36,063 nt of DNA. Origin: Coriobacteriia bacterium (GTDB lineage Bacteria > Actinomycetota > Coriobacteriia > Coriobacteriales > JAEZZM01). Below the pieces are notes generated by a model. It made no database searches, was not told where the DNA came from, and saw nothing but the letters and a program-made list of their open reading frames with translations. Location of the stretch: NCBI GenBank assembly GCA_030532415.1, contig JAUNLE010000001.1:1-36063 (forward strand). Direction: 5' to 3'. Positions 16,352-24,473 of this stretch are shown in pieces; position 1 is the stretch's first letter, and each line of letters starts with the position of its first letter. The position numbers were made by a program, and so were the translations under genes.

Positions 16352-17557
16352 CTAAATAATCGATTTCTGAGAAACTATTTCTTTAACCATACCCGGAAAA
16401 TCCTCAATCCACTCTCGCGGAGTATCAGCAGAAAATGAAGCGCGAACCGTTCCGGTAAACAAACTTCCGTAAACCTCATGAGCGGAAGGAGCACAGTGAA
16501 GACCCGAACGAACTGCCACATGATAATTTCTATCTAAAATCGAGGCAATATACTCTGAGGACACATCTTCAACCACAAAAGATACGACTGGCACACGTGG
16601 AGAACCAAGCTGCGGTCCTAAAATGTGAATACCGTCAATCTCTTGGAGTCCCGACATCATAAGGCGGCAATACTCATCTTCTACTTTGCGTCGTTCATGG
16701 ATGTGAGGGGCTATTAGACTTACAGCTTTAGCTAAACCTTCAATAGCAGGTAAATTTTGAGTTCCCACTTCATAGGCTTCTGGACGAGCATATAAAGGCT
16801 CGGTAGCCTCTTCAGACCCGCTGCCCGTACCACCTTCAAGCAGTGGTTCTACCTCGACTGAATCATCCATGATTGCAATACCTACACCAGTTGGACCTCT
16901 GAGACCCTTATGACCAGGACAAGCCCAGCCATCAACCTGCATCATATCGAAGTCAAAAGGAATGTGACCTGCGCTTTGAGCGCCATCTACGATAACTCGA
17001 GCACCATACTTATGCACAAGATCGGCCAGATCACCCACAGGTTGAATTGCACCCGACACATTCGATGCATGCTGGCAAACTACACTTGCACCTGGATGCT
17101 CTTTGAGTAAATCCATGAGCGCCGACAGCTTAACGACACCTTCTGCATTAATAGGTATTTTTATGAGCTCAACACCTTGCTCGCGAGCCATTCTATACAG
17201 CGGCCTCGTCACGGAATTATGCTCAAAGGGCGATAGCAAGACGCGCGTTCCAGGTTTTACGATGCCTTTGATAAGCATATTTAAAGCCTGAGTGCACCCT
17301 GGCTGAAAGGTCAGATTTTCTATTTCTGATACACCGAGTGCTTCAGCTACTATTCTTCTCGAACTCGAAAGAGCGCGAGATGCTTCAAGGGCTTTTTTGT
17401 GAGAAGAACGAGATGGCGTACCCGCACGCATCATGGAATGAAGAACTGTTTCAAGCACCTCGGGGGGTTTAGGCCAAGAGGTTGCAGCTTCATCGAGATA
17501 AATAAAATCTTGCTCTTCGGGAGCATAGTCAAAAGTAATAGTTTTGGAAGGATACAC
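16352..17557 (-). CDS. Cysteine desulfurase-like class V aminotransferase
   Basis: A PLP enzyme of the class V aminotransferase/cysteine desulfurase family. The PLP lysine is Lys217 in ACPGHKGLRGPTG, the cofactor-binding Asp-Gly-Ala-Gln is at 191-194, and the persulfide cysteine is Cys355 in RSGLHCAPSAH. Its sequence style fits the subfamily often found beside selenium- or molybdenum-enzyme genes rather than the general IscS. By context it may provide the persulfide that FdhD transfers to the formate dehydrogenase cofactor; this is inference. The start is GTG at 17557 with a strong AAGGAGG site 6 nt upstream. A terminator separates it from the fdn operon, and it has its own extended -10 promoter candidate. 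Full length (401 aa) and all key residues are present. Confidence 0.9.
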   Translation of the reverse strand: MYPSKTITFDYAPEEQDFIYLDEAATSWPKPPEVLETVLHSMMRAGTPSRSSHKKALEASRALSSSRRIVAEALGVSEIENLTFQPGCTQALNMLIKGIVKPGTRVLLSPFEHNSVTRPLYRMAREQGVELIKIPINAEGVVKLSALMDLLKEHPGASVVCQHASNVSGAIQPVGDLADLVHKYGARVIVDGAQSAGHIPFDFDMMQVDGWACPGHKGLRGPTGVGIAIMDDSVEVEPLLEGGTGSGSEEATEPLYARPEAYEVGTQNLPAIEGLAKAVSLIAPHIHERRKVEDEYCRLMMSGLQEIDGIHILGPQLGSPRVPVVSFVVEDVSSEYIASILDRNYHVAVRSGLHCAPSAHEVYGSLFTGTVRASFSADTPREWIEDFPGMVKEIVSQKSII

Positions 17558-17594
17558 CTATCCTCCTTAGAAATCGAAATAATCCTATCTACTT

Positions 17595-17603
17595 GTTATA
17601 ACA
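17595..17603 (-). promoter_or_regulatory. Putative extended -10 promoter of the desulfurase-fdhE unit
   Basis: TGTTATAAC on the minus strand (17603-17595) fits the TGnTATAAT extended -10 pattern, about 38 nt upstream of the GTG start; no good -35 is visible. Confidence 0.4.
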
Positions 17604-17625
17604 TGACATGCCAAGATTCGCTCCA

Positions 17626-17661
17626 CAAAACAAGCCGCCTCAAGAATATCTCAAGGCGGCT
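17626..17661 (-). terminator. Intrinsic terminator of the fdnGHI operon
   Basis: AGCCGCCT (17661-17654, minus) pairs with AGGCGGCT (17640-17633). Five further inner pairs, including U-G, extend the stem to 13 bp with a 3-nt loop. TGTTTTG follows. It lies about 70 nt after the fdnI stop. Confidence 0.8.
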
Positions 17662-17730
17662 CATTTACCAGAGTTATCGAAAGCTGGCTAGTTTGTGACC
17701 TGCATGCAGCAAGTCACTACATACAAGCAA

Positions 17731-18510
17731 TTACTTCGAGCTTTCCTCATGTTCAGGACCGAGTCCCTCTTTATAAATGTCAACAATCTTAAGCGCTTGG
17801 CCTGGTTGACTACCTTCTGGAACTTCAACAACATTAACTTCTGCGTTAAGTTCATCTTCTGCCCAGTGACCCCAGTGGTAAAGCGCATCAGATTCGCGAA
17901 CGTAACCGTTACCTAAAATCCATCCAGCTGCACGAGGGGTGTATGAAGGAATAATACCTGCACCCAAGTAGATGTGGATGAAGATTAAGATGCTGAAACC
18001 AAAGGTACATAAGTCGTGGCAGAACAAGAAGAATGAGAAAGCAGTTACACCAATAGCGTCAGGACCCATCCAGATTAAAATACCTGAAATCATAAATCCG
18101 AAGATAATGAGGTACATAGCAGCATCTGAAATACGTTGTCCAGATTTAGTGAAACCTTGCTTTGGTAGGTGAACATTCTTAGGGTTTGCCATGTATGGGA
18201 AGAACTTAGCCATAAATTCTTTGTCATCATCATCCCAAGCATGGAAGATGTGCTTAAAGGAATTGATTAAGTTCGAAGGACGGCAAATGAATGTCACAAC
18301 ATACACTGACATCCAAGAAACCGCGAAAATACGATGCCAAACTCCTGCTACTTGTAAACCTAATTTTGGAACAGAATGTCCAATTGGGTCGATAAATAAG
18401 ATCAAACCAGATATCAAAAGCAAGAAAGCAAATACGATATTTGACCAGTGCCAAATACGCTTGAAAATATCATGGCGAGCGATGTATCTAATCGTCTTTT
18501 CAGTAGCCAT
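17731..18510 (-). CDS. fdnI: Formate dehydrogenase cytochrome b subunit (gamma)
   Basis: The membrane anchor of a formate dehydrogenase-N-like complex; it carries two b hemes and passes electrons from the iron-sulfur subunit to menaquinone. Four hydrophobic helices are visible over residues 20-190. Candidate heme ligands His21 (RIWHWS), His59 (GVWHRIF), His165 (FCHDL) and His179 (IFIHIYLG) have nearly the same spacing as in E. coli FdnI. The C-terminal 70 residues are longer and acidic compared with that protein. The ATG shares one base with the stop of fdnH (TAATG), so translation is coupled. It is the last gene of the operon before the terminator. Confidence 0.93.
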   Translation of the reverse strand: MATEKTIRYIARHDIFKRIWHWSNIVFAFLLLISGLILFIDPIGHSVPKLGLQVAGVWHRIFAVSWMSVYVVTFICRPSNLINSFKHIFHAWDDDDKEFMAKFFPYMANPKNVHLPKQGFTKSGQRISDAAMYLIIFGFMISGILIWMGPDAIGVTAFSFFLFCHDLCTFGFSILIFIHIYLGAGIIPSYTPRAAGWILGNGYVRESDALYHWGHWAEDELNAEVNVVEVPEGSQPGQALKIVDIYKEGLGPEHEESSK

Positions 18511-19541
18511 TATTTATCACCTTCTCTTTTGTTTTGAGAAGCTAAGTTACGATTTGCCTTAATTGCCTGAGCTTGTTCCTCTCGAAGAGCTTCAAGGATT
18601 TCGTCTTTGTTTGCTTCGACAAATTCACCTTCACCGCGTGTTGGCATATCTTCAAAGCCGTCTTGGTTAACTTTTCCGATGAGGAATGTTTCATCAAGCG
18701 CCTTGTCATACTCAAGAGCATCGGTGCTTCTGAAGTAATGACGTGAGTTGATACGTGCTGCTGCAAGAAGTCCAACAGTAGCTACAACACCTACTGCAGT
18801 TGCAGGGCGTAAGAATTCTGAAGCTGTACGCCAGAATGGGATTGATGGGTTAATTGGTAAGCCAACTTTTTCAGCTCCGTAAGGTAGAACATCAATAACA
18901 TGAAGTCCACCGAGCTCGTTAATACCATAAGCAACCGCATCTGGGAATCTATCTTTGAGGAATTCAACACGAGCTTGTGCTTTTTCGACCATGACTTCTC
19001 TGTCGCCAAATTCTAAGGCGTTTGAAGTACATGAACCTACGCAAGCTGGAGTTCTTCCTTCCTCAAGACGATCGAGGCACATCCAACATTTTCTTTCAAT
19101 TCCATCGCGAACTGAGTGCTTTGGAATGTCGAAAGGACAACCAGTTTGGCAGTAGTGGCAGCCAATGCATACCTCAGGATCAATATCTACAAAGCCACCT
19201 GCAACATAGTGGCAAGCGCCCGTTGGGCATGCCATAACACAGCCAGCATTCGTACAGTGGTGGCATGCTTCGCGGCCAAATGCCCACTCTACTCCTAATG
19301 GACCACCATCGTACTCATCAAAAGTCATATGGAGGAAGGTTTCTGAGTCATTTTGTAATGGAGACTCATAGCTTCCAGTAAACGTATATTCATGTGAGAA
19401 CACAGGTGAAGCGTTTTGGTTCCATTGCTTACATGCAACTTGACAACCCTTACAGCCGGTGCACTTAGAAGCATCAAAGAGGATAGCCATTTCGTGGCGG
19501 TTATACTCTTCAGTCTTTAAAGGACGATCTTTATACTGCAT
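18510..19541 (-). CDS. fdnH: Formate dehydrogenase iron-sulfur subunit (beta)
   Basis: A ferredoxin-type subunit that relays electrons from the Mo/W catalytic subunit to the cytochrome. Four [4Fe-4S] cysteine groups are visible: Cys27/30/33/37 (CTGCKGCQVAC), CHHCTNAGCVMACP, CIGCHYCQTGCP and CWMCLDRLEEGRTPACVGSC. A single transmembrane helix spans about residues 244-262 and fixes the protein in the membrane, as in FdnH. The tail of about 80 residues after the helix is charged and cytoplasmic by analogy. It begins 3 nt after the fdnG stop and overlaps fdnI by one base. Confidence 0.95.
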   Translation of the reverse strand: MQYKDRPLKTEEYNRHEMAILFDASKCTGCKGCQVACKQWNQNASPVFSHEYTFTGSYESPLQNDSETFLHMTFDEYDGGPLGVEWAFGREACHHCTNAGCVMACPTGACHYVAGGFVDIDPEVCIGCHYCQTGCPFDIPKHSVRDGIERKCWMCLDRLEEGRTPACVGSCTSNALEFGDREVMVEKAQARVEFLKDRFPDAVAYGINELGGLHVIDVLPYGAEKVGLPINPSIPFWRTASEFLRPATAVGVVATVGLLAAARINSRHYFRSTDALEYDKALDETFLIGKVNQDGFEDMPTRGEGEFVEANKDEILEALREEQAQAIKANRNLASQNKREGDK

Positions 19542-19544
19542 TTA

Positions 19545-22500
19545 CTAGTTCACCGCCTTACGTACGTTTACTAAGAAGGCCTTAAATTCAGGAATCTTAG
19601 AACTTGGATCGAGGTAGGTAGGAGTCAACTCATTTGCTGATTCACCTTGAGCACACATTGATGCAAAGCCCCAGTTCCAAGGAACACCTACAACTTCATG
19701 AGGTCCGTCTCCGAGGTTATAAGCCTTCATTCTCTTGGTAATCATTGCAGGGATAACGATAGATCCACGTTTGTTGTAAACCTCTACGTCATCACCGTTA
19801 GAAATACCTAAGGACTCTGCAAGTGTCTCTGACATTTCAACGAATACCTTAGGCTGACATTCTGCAAGCCATGGTAAGTTTCTTGTCATAGCACCTGCTT
19901 GCCAGTGTTCTGACATACGATAGGTCGTACAAATAATTGGATACTCATCTGGTCCACCTAGTTGATCATCGCGATAGATAATCGTAAGTGGGCTGTTTTG
20001 TTGAGAAGAAAGCATGTTAGCAACTGGTGATTCAACAGGCTCGTAATGCTCTGGGAATACACCGTCTGCCATACCTGCCGTAAAGAATGCAGCTCTGTTC
20101 TCTTCATTCATCATGAAGGCTACAGTCTTTTCAGGCTCCATGTGAGATCCATCAGGGTTGGTGAATCCGAAGTCTGGAACGTCGTTTCTCAACCATTTCT
20201 TATTAGCCTTATCCCATGAGATTAATGGGAACTTAGGATTGTATGGATTACCATGTTTATCCATTGAAGCACGGTTATAGATGATGCGTCTGTTCAAAGG
20301 CCATACCCATGACCAGTTTACATATTGGTTAAGTCCACCTTGACCGCCGCCTTCTGAAACATCCTCGGCGATTTGACGACCAGTTGGTTGTTGGGTTGGG
20401 TCATCTTTAGCATCATTGTTGTTGTAGTAACCAGAGTAAATCCAGCAACCACAAGCAGTAGAACCATCGGCCTTAAGTGAACCAAAGCCTGCTAAGAGCT
20501 TACCGTCCTCAACGGTGTAACCATTGATACCTTGAGCAACTAAACGGCTGTCTGGGTGACCCTGACCGTTATAGTATGGCCAGCTAAGCTTCATGATTGG
20601 ATCATCGAATTTACCTGGCTCACGCTCGTAAGCTTTCTTAACTGCCTCATAAAGACCGGTGTAGAGCTCTACATCGTCAATAGCATTTCCTAATGGCTCA
20701 ACAGCCTTGTATCTCCACTGTGCCATACGACCAGAGTTGGTAACTGAACCCTGCTTCTCATAAGAAGAAGCCATTGGTAGTAAGAAAACTTCAGTTTGGA
20801 TGCTTGCAGGATCATTACCTGGACGCTTCCAGAATACCGAGGTCTCAGTCTCCCAAAGGTCGGCAACAACTATCATCTCAAGCTTCTTGAGTGCTTCGTT
20901 TACCATGTTTACGTTTGGTAAACCAACGATTGGGTTTTGACCACCAGCGATTAACATACGGATATCTTCTTCACCGTTGTAGAGATGTTCGAAGATGGTG
21001 ATGTATGAGTGATCTTTACCGTCTAGTTTTGGTAGATAGTCATAGCAGAAATCGTTTTCAAGGGTAGCATGCTCGCCATACATCTCTTTGAGCAGTGAGA
21101 TAACAAACTTAGGACGGTTTGTATAGTAACCGGCTGAAGCGGTTGTTGTCTCGAGATATTGACGAAGGGTGTTTTGCTTTCCAGCGGTTGGTAAGGTGCA
21201 GTAACCTGGTAATTGATCAAAGAGTAGACCAAAGTCGGTTGAACCTTGAACGTTTGACTCACCACGGAATGCGTTAACACCGCCACCGCACATACCGATG
21301 TTACCAAGTAAGAGTTGCAACATTGCAAGGCACTTGATCATTTGTGAACCGGTTGTGTGTTGGGTAAGACCCATTGCGTATAAGAAGGTTGCTACTTTAT
21401 CAGGTGCACCAGTGCTACCAACAATTTCAGCAATTTGTAAGAATTGCTCTTGAGGCATACCGCAGATATTTTCTACCATCTCTGGGGTATAACGCTCATA
21501 TTGTTTTGCCATGAGTTGGAATACGCATTGTGGATCTTGAAGTGTCTCATCCATCTTTGCTTTTTTGTGAACAGGGATGGTGAATTCTGGCACTCCTGGC
21601 TCAAGCGTATATTTGAATGCAGCAGGCACTTCTTGTTGAGTCTTCTCAGCAGCTTGCTCTGCAGCTTCTAAATCTGCAGTTGCGGTCTCGGGACGAGAAC
21701 CTGTTGCTGCAGCTTGTTGACGAAGTGCTGCAGGACCCTCTTCGCCTTCGTTTTCAAAGTCGTAGGTCCATGTGCTCTTATCATATTTGTGATTCTCTGG
21801 ATCATAACCACTAAAGAGACCATCTTCAAATTTGAAGTCTGGATTTACCAAGAATGGAGCGGTAGTCCAGTTAATGATGTAGTCCTCTTGATAGAGCTTG
21901 TTTTGAATTACATAGTTGATGAGTGCTCCGAAGAATACCGTGTTGGTACCTGAACGAAGTGGAGCATAAATATCAGCTACAGCAGCTGAACGGGTGAAAC
22001 GAGGGTCAACTACGATATAAGTTGCACCATGATTCACACGAGCCATGTCGATATGCTTAATTGACAATGGGTGATTTTCAGCGTTATTTACACCACAGGT
22101 AACGATTACATCGGAGTTCTCCAAATCGTTCCAGTGATTGGTCATAGCGCCACGACCAAAAATTTTGCCCAAACTGGACACAGTAGAGCTGTGTCATATA
22201 CGGGCTTGGTGCTCCATGTTGTACACACCAAGTGCACGACCGAGCTTCCAAGAAACATAGCATTCCTCGTTATCGAGGGCTGCTCCACCGAGCCATACAA
22301 AACCAGAGGCACGATTTACAGGATTTCCGTCTTCATCGGTGAGAACTAAGGTCTCTTCACGCACGTCGCGCATTTTTTTACCGATTTTTTCCCAAGCGAA
22401 ATCCCAGCTTACCGTTTGCCAGTGATCAGAGCCTGGAGCACGATACAAAACATCTGTAAGTCTAGCTGGATTTTGAATTAAAGCGCCGCTTGCAGGATCG

Positions 22501-22808
22501 ACGATATTTCTGATTGAAGAAATAGCAGCACCCTTAGAGCAGGTACCACCCCAGTTTAATGGACAATCAGGATTACCTTCGATGTTGATAAGCTCGCCAT
22601 TAGCCACAGAACAAATAGAGGAACAACCAACTGAACAATAAGGACAAATGGTTGTAGTCTCTGTTGCTCCTGCAAGTCTGAAATCTGGGTTGCTCTTCTC
22701 AGATCTCATACGAGCTTCAGCTTCGTTTGGTGCTACTGCACCTGCGAGAGCTGTGGCAGCGATACTTGCACCAGCCGCAGCAACAAAGCTGCGTCGCGTT
22801 AGCTTCAT
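19545..22808 (-). CDS. fdnG: Selenocysteine-containing formate dehydrogenase catalytic subunit (alpha), Tat-exported
   Basis: The catalytic subunit oxidises formate to CO2 at a bis-MGD molybdenum or tungsten centre. It must be read through an in-frame TGA at 22196-22194. Upstream is MEHQARI and downstream HSSTVSSLGKIFGRGAMTNHW, aligning with the ARV-U-HGPTV active site of E. coli FdnG, so residue 205 is selenocysteine. The mature product is one chain of 1087 aa, not two genes. The N-terminus (LTRRSFVAAAGASIAATALA) is a twin-arginine signal, so the site faces outside. The [4Fe-4S] cysteines are Cys55, 58, 62 and 90. Residues about 353-419 are an Ala/Glu/Gln-rich insertion absent from E. coli FdnG. 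The ATG is preceded by AAAGGAGCG. It is first gene of the fdnGHI operon, followed by fdnH after 3 nt. A functional sel system elsewhere in the genome is implied. Confidence 0.95.
22166..22196 (-). promoter_or_regulatory. Candidate bacterial SECIS element at the UGA codon of fdnG
   Basis: Two mutually exclusive hairpins start at or after the UGA. One is GACACAG-CTCTA-CTGTGTC (22195-22177), a perfect 7-bp stem that includes the GA of the UGA. The other is TGTCC-AGTTT-GGGCA (22180-22166), with a loop G about 20 nt after the UGA, within the usual bacterial SECIS window of roughly 16-37 nt. The second is the better SelB-binding candidate. Confidence 0.55.
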
Positions 22809-23105
22809 GCATTCGCTCCTTTCAATCTAATCTAGGCCATTTTTAGCCTAAAACGAAATGCCTATGGCCTGTATCTCGTGCATTTTTGTACGGCCATAGA
22901 ACACATCTTTCACCACATAAAGTATATGTTCTTAAAAGATAAATTAAAATTATTCAGTTTTTAGGGACTATCCCTGAAGGAGATATATTCTCACCAGAAG
23001 ATAATCTTTTCCTGCATCTTATTTGATTTTTATTAGTTACATTTCGTTAAGTATTAATTAATTGGGGTTAAAAACCTTGTTTTGACCATGTTTTCTACAA
23101 AATAT
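22809..23105 (-). other. AT-rich intergenic region and leader of the fdnGHI operon
   Basis: No gene is visible in this stretch. On the minus strand it must hold the operon promoter, but I see no clear -35/-10 pair. The proximal part carries two inverted repeats: CTATGGCC (22862-22869) with GGCCATAG (22892-22899) around a 22-nt loop, and TAGGC/GCCTA at about 22833-22849. These could form leader RNA structure. A short GGGA-CTA-TCCC hairpin lies near 22967-22977. A molybdenum/tungsten cofactor riboswitch is possible, but I cannot match its consensus by eye. Confidence 0.4.
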
Positions 23106-23148
23106 AAAAAAGCACTCACAGTGAACGGTCGAAATTCAACTGTGAGTG
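23106..23148 (-). terminator. Intrinsic terminator of moeA
   Basis: CACTCACAGT (23113-23122) and ACTGTGAGTG (23139-23148) form a perfect 10-bp stem with a 16-nt loop, and on the minus strand TTTTTT (23111-23106) follows directly. Confidence 0.85.
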
Positions 23149-23200
23149 GTATAAGAGAAATTTATTTCTAAAAAGATATATTCAAATTATCTTATAAAGA

Positions 23201-24469
23201 TTAGAAGATACCTCCGCTTTCTTCTACATCTAAAAGCCAGCAATCTACTAAGGTGTCTTTTTCAACATAGCCAACGCCTTCTGGAAGAATAATGAAGGCA
23301 TTTGCGTAATGAGCAGCAGTTAAGAGTGCAGAAGATTGTGAATAATCCAAATTCGCTACATACTCGCCCTGTTCGTCTTTAACAACGTTTCCACGCAAGA
23401 AATAGCGGCGTGGCTGTCTTTTCGACTGACCAACAGCTAACTTGGCCTTAACGATTGGACGAGCCAAATCTTTATACCCAAGCATTTTTCTAATAAGCGG
23501 ACGAAGGAAGGCCTCAAAGCCCACATAACATGAGGATGGATTTCCAGGAAGTCCGAATAATATAGCCTTACCAATATGTCCCATTGTTTGAGGGTTGCCA
23601 GGTCGCATATTAACCTTAGCGAATTCAACTTCTCCTAAGGTTTCAAGAGCGGGGCGAACAAAGTCGAAGTCTCCTACTGAAACACCGCCGCTTGTTACGA
23701 TTAAGTCGCACTCTTCAGATGCTTCTTTGAACACCTCAAGCGTTGCCTCATAAGTATCTTCAACCACAGGATAAATTATGACATCTGCGCCAGCCGACAT
23801 AGCTTGTGCAGCGTTTGCATATGAGTTTGAGTTTCTAATTTGTCCAGGTCCTGGTTTTTCATCTACATCCACAAGCTCACTACCAGTCGCAACAATACCT
23901 ACAACTGGGCGACGATATACCTTGACCTTGGTATTTCCCGTTGCTGCGAAAAGACCAATGGTAGCAACACCAATTTCTTCTCCTGCAGGAACTACTACTC
24001 CTCCTGCTTTTACCTCTTCGCCTGCATAACGAACATTAGCGCCCTTTTCTACTGGGGCCATAATTTGAACTGTTTGACCTGCTTGACCTAAATCGGTCTT
24101 ATACGCATTCGTAAATTCGAGCTTTACAACGCTGTCAGCGCCCTCAGGCATTGCTGCGCCCGTCATGATTCTGGCGGCCTGGCCCGACTTCACTGCTTGT
24201 ACAGGGGCGTCTCCTGCAGCAATAAGCTCAATTACATCTAAGGTAACGGGATTTTCTTCGCTTGCACCTTCAAGATCGCTCGCGATTACAGCAAATCCAT
24301 CCATAGCAGAATTATCGAAAGGTGCTACATCTATATCACTTAAGACATCTTCTGCTAAAACACGACCGAGCGAATCCATGAAGTCAATTTCTTCTGCTGG
24401 CATACGCTCGCCAAAACTTAAAACTTTTTCAAGAGCTTCTTCATATGAGAGCTGTTGTTCATCTGCCAT
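23201..24469 (-). CDS. moeA: Molybdopterin molybdenumtransferase MoeA
   Basis: MoeA inserts molybdate (or tungstate) into adenylated molybdopterin. The N-terminal domain carries DVAPFDNSAMDGFAV and IMTGAAMPEGADSVV. The central MoCF-binding domain has ATGSELVDVDEKPGPGQIRNSN and TSGGVSVGDFDFV, and GLPGNPSSCYVGFEAF leads into the C-terminal beta-barrel. The ATG at 24469 is chosen over an upstream ATG: it gives MADEQQLSYEEAL at the normal start of the fold, 422 aa, and has GAGAGG about 10 nt upstream. It starts 4 nt after the mobA-fdhD stop, so the two are one operon making the formate dehydrogenase cofactor. Several genomes encode two MoeA paralogues for Mo and W; which metal applies here cannot be told. 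Confidence 0.95.
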   Translation of the reverse strand: MADEQQLSYEEALEKVLSFGERMPAEEIDFMDSLGRVLAEDVLSDIDVAPFDNSAMDGFAVIASDLEGASEENPVTLDVIELIAAGDAPVQAVKSGQAARIMTGAAMPEGADSVVKLEFTNAYKTDLGQAGQTVQIMAPVEKGANVRYAGEEVKAGGVVVPAGEEIGVATIGLFAATGNTKVKVYRRPVVGIVATGSELVDVDEKPGPGQIRNSNSYANAAQAMSAGADVIIYPVVEDTYEATLEVFKEASEECDLIVTSGGVSVGDFDFVRPALETLGEVEFAKVNMRPGNPQTMGHIGKAILFGLPGNPSSCYVGFEAFLRPLIRKMLGYKDLARPIVKAKLAVGQSKRQPRRYFLRGNVVKDEQGEYVANLDYSQSSALLTAAHYANAFIILPEGVGYVEKDTLVDCWLLDVEESGGIF

Positions 24470-24473
24470 ATAT

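Noticed and set aside
22182-22193. Two separate genes for formate dehydrogenase split at a TGA
   Set aside because: The TGA sits exactly at the selenocysteine position of the family and the frame is continuous across it.
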